Assembly (NCBI GenBank): GCA_903813345.2
Contig: CAIIXF020000004.1
Coordinates: 9,992,196-10,056,195, forward strand
Length of the DNA stretch: 64,000 nucleotides
Direction of reading: 5' to 3'
DNA from: Owenia fusiformis
Lineage: Eukaryota > Annelida > Polychaeta > Sabellida > Oweniidae
In this document: piece after piece, positions 45,673 to 57,024 of the stretch
Layout of the letters: the number at the start of each line of letters is the position of its first letter
Numbering within the stretch: the first letter of the stretch is position 1
Program-made: the position numbers and the translations under genes
The notes under the pieces: model-generated
Database searches by the model: none
Seen by the model: only the letters and a program-made list of their open reading frames with translations
Told to the model about the DNA's origin: nothing

Positions 45673-48600
45673 TTAATAAGAGACAAGGTATGTCGACATC
45701 ATGTACATAGATGAACCTCCACATATCTCCGATGGGTTCCCCCGACACGGTATTGTGCAACCTTCAGTCATAGAATTCAAATAGTCTCCACACAGACATC
45801 GGAATCCCTCGTACGCCCCTGCGTACTTGGAACCTGAAATAATTTAAGAAATAAAAACATCACACCGGAATACCCTGATAACGCTAATGTCAGATACCGT
45901 TGTCACAAATGGCGGACATAACCGTCGCTTCAACTCTTTAATCACTTGGTCCTTGTTTCATGGGACTTTATCGTCGCCAATTCTGTATATACATTGAGCT
46001 CTTGTGATGTTCAGGGTGGGCCAAAAAACCAATACCCAAGTTTAAAGATAAAGGTTTCAGGCCCGTAGCCAGGGGGGTTCGATGGGTTCGAGTGACCCCC
46101 CCCCCACCAGGGGTGCCGTGAGCGACCAATAATCAAAAAATAGAAAATTCCCTTTCCCTCCATATTGCAGTCACAGCTGCACTCAATATGATTGACTTAA
46201 TCATCATACATTTATTAAAGAGTAATGCACAATTGATAATTAATCAAAAAATATAGAAGTATTATTGCTGAATTTTGCACTATACTTGTAAAAATGTACG
46301 TCTTTTGAAAGTGCCAAAGTTAGAATTTTCCTCCATTTCCCACAATTTGGAAATCCGCAGTGAATATTTCTTTGGTCACGCATGACACCCCTGGTGTCAG
46401 TTTTAGCCTCTAAATCCACAAGAAAACAACAGTTTTTCAATCAGATAGTGTCACATTGTTGGGAAATGATTTTAATCTTTAAAATGATATACAAAAGCAT
46501 GGCATGGTTTAACGTTATATCATATGATATTCATCCTTAAACTTGGGTATCGGTTTTTTGGACCACCCTGTACTTTTATCATAAGAAACCCCAATTTCTA
46601 TCAAATGGGGTTGTGAATCGCCACAATACTGCGTCTTTAATATCGTCAATGACAACGGAATCTGAATTTGAAATAATTGACAAAGACAACGGCATGTGGT
46701 AAGATGTGACAACGGACTATGGTGGATGTATTGCATTGGAACATATGAAAATAACAATCTTTAAACTACATATACCGTTGTCAAATATGACCGTTGTCAC
46801 TCCGATTTTACATCACATTTGACCCACACCTACTGTTGTCATTTATACAGTATCCGTTGTCCTGTGTCATATTTCGATCGGTAAGATTAAAGCCTTCGTT
46901 TCGATGGTAGAACATATTTAACTATATGATCAGTAGAAAAACACTTTGATTGATTGCAGTACCAAAGGAATTTAATCCAGTCGCTCTATTAAACTTACAG
47001 ATCACGAATATCTCATTGAAGCGACGGTTATTTCCCACCATTTGTGACAACGGTATCTGACTTTACCGTTGTCAGGATATTCCGGCGTCCAAATGAATGT
47101 CACATTTAGTTCAAATTGATGTCACATTTGGTTTAAATTGATGTCATATTCCTATTTGGGGGGGGGGGGTATATACAGGAGAGGCTTGAGAAAAATGCAA
47201 TAACAAGGCAGTTCGGTTCTGGATGAAGATATTTATAACGAATGCTATATTCGATAATTATAATATGAACTGTTTTAATCAATTATCATTTAAGGATTTA
47301 AGCCCTGACTCAGTGCTATATATGCTGAATCATTCCATTGAAGGTGTTGTTTCCAAATATTGCATGATCACACAGCGGGAATGCAAAGTTTAGGACACCA
47401 CCCCTGAGTGTTATGAACCAGCCACAATTCATTGTCTTGGGGTTAAATTCTTTTCCCACATTACAAAATATTTTCTACAAAATCACCTAAATCGCTAAAA
47501 TGACATATTAAATGTTTTTTTGCAGGGGTAAAGTTGGCAAAGCATCAATTTCAAACTGTGAGTCTAGTTATCACTTTGACAAATGCTTTATTGGTTATAT
47601 AACGGAATGAAGTTACGTGAAATATCAAGTTCTGATTGGCTGGAATTGGACACACTTTGCCTAGCTATGTGTGAATTATCAATCACATCATTTACCATTA
47701 ACTTTGCACTCAAGGTCGCCTTGGTACAAAACACCATGTAAAATTATCAACAATTACATTACCCATTGGACCGTTGAAAGGATATATCATTTTGAGGTTT
47801 TGATTGATGATGTCACGACAGCCCTACCATAGGAAGTGTAATAGAAAAGATATAATCAATGATTCAGTTCTCTTGGAAAAGCATAACGCATTACTAATTT
47901 CCATATGTACATGTACATGTATATATTGGATTTCTTAATAACTGCAATAGACTAGGTGCGAGTAGAAATAATCTTGATTTACGTCATTAAAACTTAAAAA
48001 TTCAATCAAACTGATGTCATATTTGGAATCTACATGTAAAACTACGTCTAGAAATTTGGTTTTGAAGAGTTTATCAACCTTGAAAATGTTATTTTCTTTG
48101 AAAATGTTATTTTTATGTTTCTTTTACTGGACATATTTTAATTTGTATAACTATCAAATACATAAGGATAACATGAAAAGTGAACCACTAAAACTGATGA
48201 ATATTCAAGTCTAATGGAACTTTATAATGTCCTGTCATGTTATTTCTCCCGAATTAGCCACCTGGTGGCGAAACTGGTAACTACATACTCGCATCTGAGT
48301 AATTAAGTATACGATCTTGCATGCTCTCCTATAAGTGACTATTTCATTGGATAATTTTAACTTAGAATACCAGGCCTATAGTTTGCATTGAAATGGGTTT
48401 TAATATAAACAAGGAATGTACAGAAGGATTAGATGGGCCAAAGGAGTGGTATCGATATGGAGAACTGAATTCAACAATGTTTTTCTCTTAAACCAATCAT
48501 TGAAAACATTCTGTAAAAAACACGGTATTTTATGTAATGTTGACTGATTGACAACAATTTAATGCAAACATTATTTAGAAATATTTTATATACAGGGTGG

Positions 48601-51600
48601 TCCAAAAAAATTGAAACATTTGTTAATTGAACACAAAACCTTTATTTTTCCTCAAAAATGCACCAAAATTTTACTGAGCATAGTTCAGTCACTTATCTCT
48701 CTGATGTAAAGTTTATTGGTGCATACCACACAGTTAATGCATTAAACTAGTCAATGTTTGATATGACCCCCTTTTCTTAAATATAAGCTTGTCAATTTCG
48801 CAGCTACTTTTTCAAGTACCGTATTCTTTATTTCAAAGCTTTAATGAGCGTGTTGATTGCTAAACATATTTTATAAAATCATATTTAGTGGACATGAGGT
48901 ATTAACATCTATGGTTTGCTGGAAAACTATTGTGTTATTGTCAACTTAAGAATACCCAAAATCATTATTTTTATTTAAGAGTAGGAAAGATAGAACATGT
49001 CAGAGGTGATTGCATAACCCATACAGCTACTAAACTGACAAAATCATTGTTTCCACTTTTCAGTAGAGGGGAAACTTATCAGTTATTTACAAGGCTTTAT
49101 TGAAGACCACATATAATATAATATATCATTTGTGTTCTGGGAAACTCCTTTATGATATTGATATACATATATTGATATATTCAATGAATATTATTCATCT
49201 TAGAACAAGAAAGGGAGGGGGAATCATTTACCAGTCAAAACAGACTGGCCTGGCCTCTTTCTGGAGAATATTCAATCAGTAATATATATCTAACAATAGC
49301 CATCAAAATATGCTTGATACCCATTTGGGTAAAAAAATGTTGAATATGTTCATATATTTGATCTTCCAAGGCAAACATATAAGTAGTTAGTTTTTGTAAT
49401 CAAGATGGCTTGGACTAAATCAAACGAACAGCAAAGTGAATGAATCATTTCAAAACTGAGCCGCAGGCTTCAACTTGTAATTCAGGAGAAAGGGGGTCAT
49501 ATCAAACATTCTCTAGTTTAATGCATTAACTTTGTTGTTTGCACCTATAAACTTTACATCAGATAGATAAGTGATTGAACAATACTCAGTAAAATTTTGG
49601 TGCATTTTAGAGAAAAAATAACGATTTTGAGTTCAATTATCAAATGTTCCAATTTTTTCTTGGACCACCCTGTATATAACTGTTTTTGTTAACATTTTTT
49701 TTCTAGTGCAATTGTTTTTGCTACTTTCTACCAATTCTTGAGAATGAAATTAAATGTCTTTCCGAACCCTGTTGGAACAAAATAGCATATACAACATGTT
49801 TTAGACCTCTCAATATTATAGTTATACAAAGGAATTTTTGGTTGATTTTAAAAAAGTATTCAAAAAATTAAAACAAAATCCCCCCAAAATAGATAAAAAT
49901 CAATATAAACCTTTTATTTCATTAACAAGATACTTCTTTAAAATCAACCAAAATTTCCTTTGTACAATTACAATATTGAGAGACCTAAACATGTTGTGTT
50001 TATGTCGTTTTGTTCCAATTCATGAGGTTCGGAAAGATGTTTCATTTCACTCTGGAAACATGATACCAAGAACAAAACAAGTGTTTGATGTGTTTTCTAA
50101 AATAATATAGATGAAAGTATATATATTTTTCCAATTATATTGTTACCATTCAAGAGATGACCATTAAATTGACAATGTGTAAAATTTTCAGAATTTTTTG
50201 ATGACTGGTTTAAGAGAAACGTGTGTTCAAAAAGTTCGCCATATCGATACCCATCCTTTGTCACAGCGAACCCCCGAAAAGTGACCCCCCCCCCTTGGCA
50301 AAAGCTGGCTACATGCCTGCAAATTGTTTAAGCCGTTTGTAGGCAAACCTAACCTTACCTTTTACTCTACAGTGATCAACACAACGCTGTATGGTGAGGT
50401 TGTCGTCCGGGTAATTTGTATGCGAGTATGCATAATAGAATATACGAGTACACCCCAAATAGGTCAACTCAGCTGAAATGTAGTTTATATAAAGAAAAAT
50501 TAGAAAAAAAATTTTTTTGATAGATTCTCAAACATCTTGTTTGGTTTATAAATCACGTACATGTACATGTTTCAATCAATTTATGTAAAATTCAAAATAA
50601 ATCTTATTTTTCGGCCTGTTTATGCCACAATCGCAACCCCCTGACTGAAAACCGAAACATTTTTGGCCTCGCACCCCCCCCCCTGACTGAAAGCTTGCTA
50701 CGCCCCTGAGTGGTATACCCAACCTAGTTCAATCCTTTTGAAATGTAATATTCATATAAAGGTATGAGTAGTAGAATAATGCACTATACCCCATCTATCT
50801 CAGTCCTGTTGAAATGTTAATATACAGGTATAAGTAGTAGAACACTGCGGTGGTATACCCCACCTAGTTCAACCCAGGGTTAATTAGGTGTCGATGGAAG
50901 AAAAACTCAAAGCCCAACCATATATTTCAACTTTATTGCAATTGATGACTAACATACAGTGACATAAACATCAGGTAAAGCAAAAATTGACAATGGACAA
51001 AGGACAATGAAATATTATTATTTGACAACGGATTCAGTTGTAAAATGTAAAGATTGAAACATCCCTGCAAAATGTTGGCGAGACAGCTGCCTCGTCTGCC
51101 CAACAAGTGGCAACGCCCATGCCAGGCTTGTTTAAACGTCCATGTCTGGCTAGTGGAAACGTCCATGCCTGGCTAGTGGCAAAGCCCTTGCCTGGCTTGT
51201 TGAAATACCCATGCCTGGCTAGTGGAAACGCCAATGTATGACTAGTGGAAACGCCAATGTCTGGCTATTGGAAACGCTCATGCCTGACTAGTGATAACGC
51301 CCATGTCTGGCTAGGGAAACGCCCAGGACTACCTTATGGAAACGCCAATGCATTGCTAGTGGCAGCCCCCATGCCTGGCTAGTGGAACCGCATATGCCTG
51401 GTTACTGGAAACGCTCATGCCTGGCTAGTGGCAATGCTCATGTCTGGCTAATGGCAACACCAATGCCTGGCTAATGGCAACGCACATGCCAGACTAGTGG
51501 AAACGCCCATGTCTGGCGAGTAGCAACGCTCTAGCCTGGCTAGTGGGAACGCCCATTCCTGTCTAGTGGCAAAGCCAATGCCTGGCTAGTGACAACGCCC

Positions 51601-53847
51601 ATGCCTGGCTAGTGGAAACGCCCATGCCCGACAAGTGGCAGAGCCCATGCCTGGCTAGTGGAAACGCCAATACCTGCCTAGTGGCAACGCTCATGCCTGG
51701 CTATTGGCAACACCAATGCCTGGCACTGAAGTGGAAACGTACATGCCTGATTAGTGGAAACGCCCATGCCTGGCTAGTGGCACGTTCATGCCTGGCCAGT
51801 GGCAACGCCCATGCTGGCTGGAGGAAACGCCAATGTCTGGCTTATGGCAACACGCATGCCTGGCTAGTGAAAACGCCCATTCCAGGCTAGTGGCAGCACT
51901 AATGCATTTTAGCACGAAACCCCAAGAAACCCCAATATTTATTAACTACTAGACATTTCCCTTTGTTTTCCTGTCAATGTTGAAGAATCCAGATTCAATA
52001 CAATTAAATAAAAGTCGTGCTATTATGTCTTCAATCAGACTGTAATTAAATTGAATTTATTTTAGATGGCAGCATTATTTGTATAAGTGTCCCATCCTTG
52101 ACATGCAAATATAAATAATATATTGTGAAATAGTTCATTGAAATTATTTTCAATTGATCTTTGCATTTGCGTGTTGAGTACAATTACTTCATCCTACCAT
52201 TTGACACAAGCCAAGGCAAGAAACTTCTTTATATGACAACGAGACCCAGAATTTACTGAACACAGCTGGCTCAAACTTCTGTCAGCTCGGTAGAGTAACC
52301 CAGAGGTAACCGATAGGGGGGAAGGTTGCAATTAGGTCTTTGTAATTCTTGTTTGTATGTGGACTTTTGTCAAATTGTGGATTTGTCTGGCTTAAGATGC
52401 ATCTAATCTGGCCCGGTAGCTCAGTTGGTTAGAGCGTCGTGCTAATAACGCGAATGTCGTGGGTTCGATCCCCATCCGGGCCATACTTTTGGTTTGACTC
52501 CATAATGAGCGACTTGGGTATCATTCGCTTATTCAACTGCTGACTGACGAATTAACCCCTATTTTATGGCCAACTCACTTAAATATGAATAGTCACACAT
52601 TCTCGAATTTCAGGTCCATTTCGAGGTTTGGACTTTTGAAGAAATACAAAATCCATTGTTTTACATAGGAATGTCGATTTTCAAAAATTCATCAGATTTA
52701 TCAATTTTTGACATATTGTAATTGAGGAAAAAATTTGGAAAATTTGGAGGCATTGGAAATTAAGTCAAGTTACATTCCCATAAATATTATAAGTATTTTC
52801 TTCACAGGTTATGTAAATGAAAATTCCAACATAAAGAGGCTTTAACACGTAGTTCAATGAGGGAGCTAAGGTTGCCAAACTTATGGAGGGGAGTGTACCA
52901 TTTGACACAGGCCAAGGCAAGAAACTTCTTATTCTTAGAATATGAAAAATTATGTTTGCACTTTTGTTAAATTGTAAAGTTGTCTGGCCTGGAATGCATC
53001 TAAGCCGGCCCGGTAGCTCAGTTGGTTAGAGCGTCGTGCTAATAACGCGAATGTCGTGGGTTCGATCCCCATCCGGGCCATATTTTTGGTTCGACTCCAT
53101 AATTAGTTTGCTCAACTGCCGGCTGTCGGCTGACGAGTTAACCGTTATTTCATGGCCAGTACCTGAAACTTTTCATATCCATAGGCCTATTAGAATTAGG
53201 GTTTCCTACAATAGCGGTTAATCCGTCAGCCGACAGCCTGCTTTTGAATTCGCGAATGCTCGCTTACATGTAGAGATTCACTAGTTTTGTCCAAATGTTT
53301 CAATTTGCATCAGATTATGAAAGGTTTGGGGGATTATTCTATGATTTCAACACTTCGATCATTATTATAATGTTGTCCAACCATTACGTTTCATTAATTC
53401 AAATGGTGAATATTCAACTTAATTAAAAATCATCTCTGGCACATCTAAGATACCCCGATCACCCTACATAAGTCGCATTAACAACAACAATATGCCAACC
53501 CGTTACCAAGGCAACTACCCTAGACGTGACAACATACCTGGATAAAACCTGTTCGTATGCCATAAGTCGTAATCGTTATTGTATACATCCAATGCAATAG
53601 TACCACCTTTTGCCAATAATTGACACTTATTGTTAGTATTCGATTTTCGGAAATTGAATTGAGTGCAGTCCTTCGTTGATGCGCAATAAGTTGCGCAGTC
53701 GTCAACTGTCATGAATGGCATCTCATGTGTTACATTTAGAGCCATGGTGTTTCTATATGCATAGAATGCGTGTCCAAATGAAAAGTCCAACAAGGTGTGG
53801 ATATATGTTAACCCGAAAATGATCGAACAGACACAGTTCTTAATCAT
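45673..53847 (-). CDS. Secreted PAN/Apple + WSC domain protein, copy B
   Basis: Exons: 53538-53847, 50359-50472, 45673-45833, with the same lengths (310, 114, 161) and phases as copy A, giving 194 residues. Signal peptide, PAN/Apple module and WSC domain are intact; CLCGDYLN here restores the Asp that copy A has as Ile. Exon 1 differs from A by only a few codons (I-to-H, P-to-A), whereas exon 3 differs more (GNPSEICGG, SSMYMMS). A 1.8-kb transposon sits in intron 2 without touching the splice sites. Probably functional. Role beyond extracellular ligand or sugar binding is not predictable. Confidence 0.87.
45865..47085. mobile_element. DNA element with ACCGTTGTCA repeats, unit B
   Basis: Paralogue of 12629-14171, with CCGGAATACCCTGATAACG and its inverse (ending CAGGATATTCCGG). 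It contains the smaller mariner-type element at 46012-46570. Confidence 0.65.
46012..46570. mobile_element. Mariner-type MITE, different family from the unit A occupant
   Basis: Ends CAGGGTGGGCCAAAAAACC and GGTTTTTTGGACCACCCTG. The inverted part continues through AATACCCAAGTTTAA. It lies at the same place as A's 12779-13639 element but the interior is unrelated. It includes a CAGGCCCGTAGCCAGG MITE fragment at 46059-46105. Confidence 0.7.
48442..50262. mobile_element. 1.8-kb TIR element, unit B only, with nested mariner-type element
   Basis: Left GGAGTGGTATCGATATGG and the inverse of the right end, GGATGGGTATCGATATGG, continue inverted through TTTCTCTTAAACCA. Unit A has the uninterrupted site GGGCCAAATTTGTCACAG (about 15587). 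The right half contains a second, independent inverted pair (about 49740-49860 with 49930-50065). No coding capacity is seen, and target duplication is not clear. Confidence 0.75.
48593..49672. mobile_element. Mariner-type element, 1.08 kb, nested
   Basis: CAGGGTGGTCCAAAAAAATTG and CAATTTTTTCTTGGACCACCCTG ends (left and right), each next to TA (48591-48592 and 49673-49674). Long inverted arms include GATATGACCCCCTTT / AAAGGGGGTCATATC. No transposase motif recognised. Confidence 0.75.
50575..50708. mobile_element. Truncated hAT-like MITE, unit B
   Basis: Right part of the element whose full copy is 16356-16608 in unit A (CTGACTGAAAGCTTGCTACGCCCCTG). Confidence 0.5.
50705..50875. repeat. 69-bp minisatellite, two to three units (unit B)
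   Basis: Same unit as 16610-17462 in unit A but about ten units shorter. Confidence 0.85.
51095..51895. repeat. 23-bp minisatellite, about 34 units (unit B)
   Basis: TGCCTGGCTAGTGGAAACGCC-type units with many variants, paralogous to 17700-18745. Confidence 0.9.
52410..52483 (+). tRNA. tRNA-Ile (anticodon AAU)
   Basis: Cloverleaf as at 19309 but with CCGGGCC, so the acceptor stem is fully paired. Antisense in intron 1 of the WSC gene B. Confidence 0.95.
53007..53080 (+). tRNA. tRNA-Ile (anticodon AAU)
   Basis: Identical 74-nt sequence to the copies at 19901 and 52410. A TTTTT run follows (53083-53087), suitable as an RNA polymerase III stop. Antisense in intron 1 of the WSC gene B. Confidence 0.95.
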
Positions 53848-54385
53848 TTTTATAAATTTTCAGAATGCTTTGTGTACAGAGTTATTGAATCTTTCCTTAT
53901 GTCTTGGTACCGATGTTCATCCGGATTATTTGAAATCGCCACCGTATGATTTCTAATTCCCAAACACCAATGTACCTCTTGATCTTTTGATGAGTGATTG
54001 CGAAATCAACAACATAAGTATCCTCATGCCAAAATAACGTTGCAGCTCGCAGTTCATTTGCTAAATCTGTTAGACCAGTTCTGTGTTTTGAATATGATCG
54101 GCTGAAATCGAAGACGTTGCTAATGATCTAGATCTCCAGATCAAATTAATGAAGTGCACGAGCCCGAGGAATGGGGAAAGCATATAAAAACACAATGTAA
54201 GATTGCTGGTATTGAAACATTCCTTTTAACAACACGAACATTGACCATTGTATTTCCTGCAATTAAACGCAATTTGCAACATTGTTCTATTACTTTAACA
54301 CCATAATTCACTGGTGACACTGACACCAATCGAATTAATTAGATTCGAATGTAATTATGTTTTAATTGTCATTATAATATTACTT

Positions 54386-55360
54386 ACATTCTTTCTCAAT
54401 TTTGAATAACAAGTTATAATTATGTTAAAGTGCCCGATAAACTATAAAATGCGCATGCGTCCAGGTGTTGATAAACTATAAATAGCGAAAATCCAGGGTT
54501 TGTCACCACAAGGTAAGCCAGGGCGTGTTGAGAGAACAGCTAGTGTTGATATTGAATTTACATGTAGCCAGATAAGTTTCCTTATTGAAATTACATATGG
54601 TTATTAGCAATACTTTGTAGGTGCTAAATAATAAAATATTTAGAGTATATATGAGAGAAATTGACCATTTCGAAGCTGTTGAAAAGTTTGTGGCTCTCGG
54701 CTACACCGGGGAATTTACTTCCATGAGTACACACATAAATGTGGGGCTCCCCAAGAGGTACGCGACAAGGTGACCTGGCATCAAATGTGCGACTAAATGC
54801 TACTATCAAGAAGATAAAATAACGAATACGACAATAAGTTATTGCATGTGACAATTCCGAGCATTCATCTCACTGAAGTATTTTGAAGTGAAAATAAGAT
54901 TTTTGTTTTGATACATGGATTCAGATGAACGTAACTTTATTCTGACAACTAATCAAAACTGAACAAAATTGATTGTACGTAACAGACAATTTCAATTGTT
55001 TTACAATGTTTTGATTGGCTAAACGAATGAAACCAACAAATTATGACATGTAAAATGACAATTTTGAAATGTAAAATTTAAAAGTGACAAACACAACCTC
55101 CCTATCCACTCTTTGGGAGCCCTACTAATATGTACATGCAGCAGTGGTAGTGTACAGCTTATTACCACACTACTGGGCTTTGTATTCTAAAGCCTGTTGC
55201 TTGTAATAACACTGTTCACTCAACGTATGTTTTGTGTGTGGGCAGTCAACGATAATCATTGTTTCATCCCGGTTATATGACCTCGGCAATTATAACAAAA
55301 CCGTACTAAACGAAAAACGCAAATAAGAGAAAGCTTTCACACACATATAAAAAATTACTT
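54386..55360. other. Unit B-specific intergenic sequence, no gene seen
   Basis: Occupies the place of A's 21970-32545. A short minus-strand frame (54624-54854) has no recognisable domain. Nothing else is identified. Confidence 0.4.
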
Positions 55361-56106
55361 GGGACGATGGAAGTTAACCCCCCTCCCCCTTGGACAGCTA
55401 TATGTATATTTCCTACTTGTTGGAAACATCAATGGACGTAGGCTGTTCCAAAAGGATGTACAGGTTGCTATACTTTGGGAGGGGAGTGTATATGTAATGA
55501 GTGATTAAACTAAAACCTAGGATGAATCTTAGACTAAAACATTCTATTTCCGTTCTTTTTAAATCGTTGTACAACTTCTCTCTTTTCTGATTCTGCAAAC
55601 TTTCCTGCTTCAACCATATTTGGTGCAGATCTGTCCCAGGCCCACTCTTTGTCAGGTTGCATCCAATTAGGTCCATACTCGGCTTCTATAATAGCTTGAG
55701 TGTTACATGGCACAAGGTAGAGATCACTGAATAACTCAGCGGAACAGAGGGGTATATCTCGAGGATAAATCCATCACACTTTTTCTAGTGTCTTAGAACG
55801 CAAACCACTGATCCACGCGTACTTGGTCTCTTTATAGTGGAAGAATATATCCAACTTGATACCGAATCCTAGAACTACCAACTCAAAGCCATCTTTCGGC
55901 TGAAAGGTAAAACGGAACTTGAATCGAAAGTGATTAGTTTCATTTCAGTACAAATGCCTATAATAGCAGGGTTAAGATCAACTTATTAATTTGGGCTTTT
56001 GAAAATCAATCTCGGCCTCTATCAAATCCCTTAGCATAGGATTTGATCAGATTAACCAAATCAGAAACCGACCATAGTAAAGTTCTGACAATAACCTGGT
56101 CGTTTA

Positions 56107-56438
56107 AGCCCAACATATACTAACTACTTGTCCCATCGAGTCCCACGATGTCCCATGAGACCTCGTTATCCTTGCCCCTTGGAGTCCCACTTTGCCCTAT
56201 CGAGTTCCATATTTTCATTCTCGGTATGGCTTCGTGGGACTCGATCGGGGACTCGATGGGGCATGATTGCGCAAAGTTCCGCGGACTACCACGAAATACC
56301 ATGAAGTGCCACGGAGTCTCATGGGGCAAAACCTCAAGGTCCAAAGAAGTCCGACGAAGTCCCATGCAATGTTGATCCTGTGGAGGTCCCCCGGGAGGTC
56401 CCACTCCCACAGTGCTCCATTGGTGTATGTTGGGTTTT
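56107..56438. mobile_element. MITE next to exon 5 donor (unit B)
   Basis: Paralogue of 34667-34996, with AAGCCCAACATATAC and GTATGTTGGGTTTT ends. It has a small local duplication of GGAGGTCCC near 56381-56401. Confidence 0.6.
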
Positions 56439-56649
56439 ACTCTCACCTTGCCATAGCGGTGCGTGATTCTGATTGGTTGCCCCGGGCGATGAAGAAGTTT
56501 TTCTAGGTCAGGATTAAATTCCGTGATCCATGTCCCAACATCCACATCAGTGGTGTGTGCGATGAAACCACACTGTCTGTACCAACCTACAAAACGTCAA
56601 AATGTTAGTACGAATGTACAAATAAAGCTAAACTGTTTGTACCATAGTA

Positions 56650-56809
56650 AGAAGTATTTCTAGTTCAGGATTAAATTCCGTGATCCATGTCCCAACATCT
56701 ACATCAGTAGTGTGTGCGATGTAACCACACTGTCTGTACCAACCTACAAAACGTCAAAATGTTAGTACGAATGTACAAATAAAGCTAAACTGTTTGTACC
56801 ATAGTACCA
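56650..56809 (-). pseudogene. Partial tandem copy of fukutin-like exon 5 with its acceptor
   Basis: 56489-56649 and 56650-56809 are direct repeats of about 160 bp. The second carries the acceptor (56744-56745) and the first two-thirds of exon 5 (WYRQCGYIAHTTDVDVG), then runs into the junction without a donor. It lies upstream of the full exon 5 in the gene. Absent from unit A. Confidence 0.85.
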
Positions 56810-57024
56810 ACCTACAAATGTCTGTCTGTACACACTGTCACGCTGTCTGTACCATTCTAAAAATAAAGCCACACTGTCGGTACCATCCTATAATTCAGTC
56901 ATATTGTCCGTGTCCTTCTAAACCACCATCTGTACCATCTTTAAATAAAAACATATTATTCTATTACATTAATAAAAAAATTAGTACCGTGGGTACTGGG
57001 CTCACATGGTGTTGCTCAAAAGTG

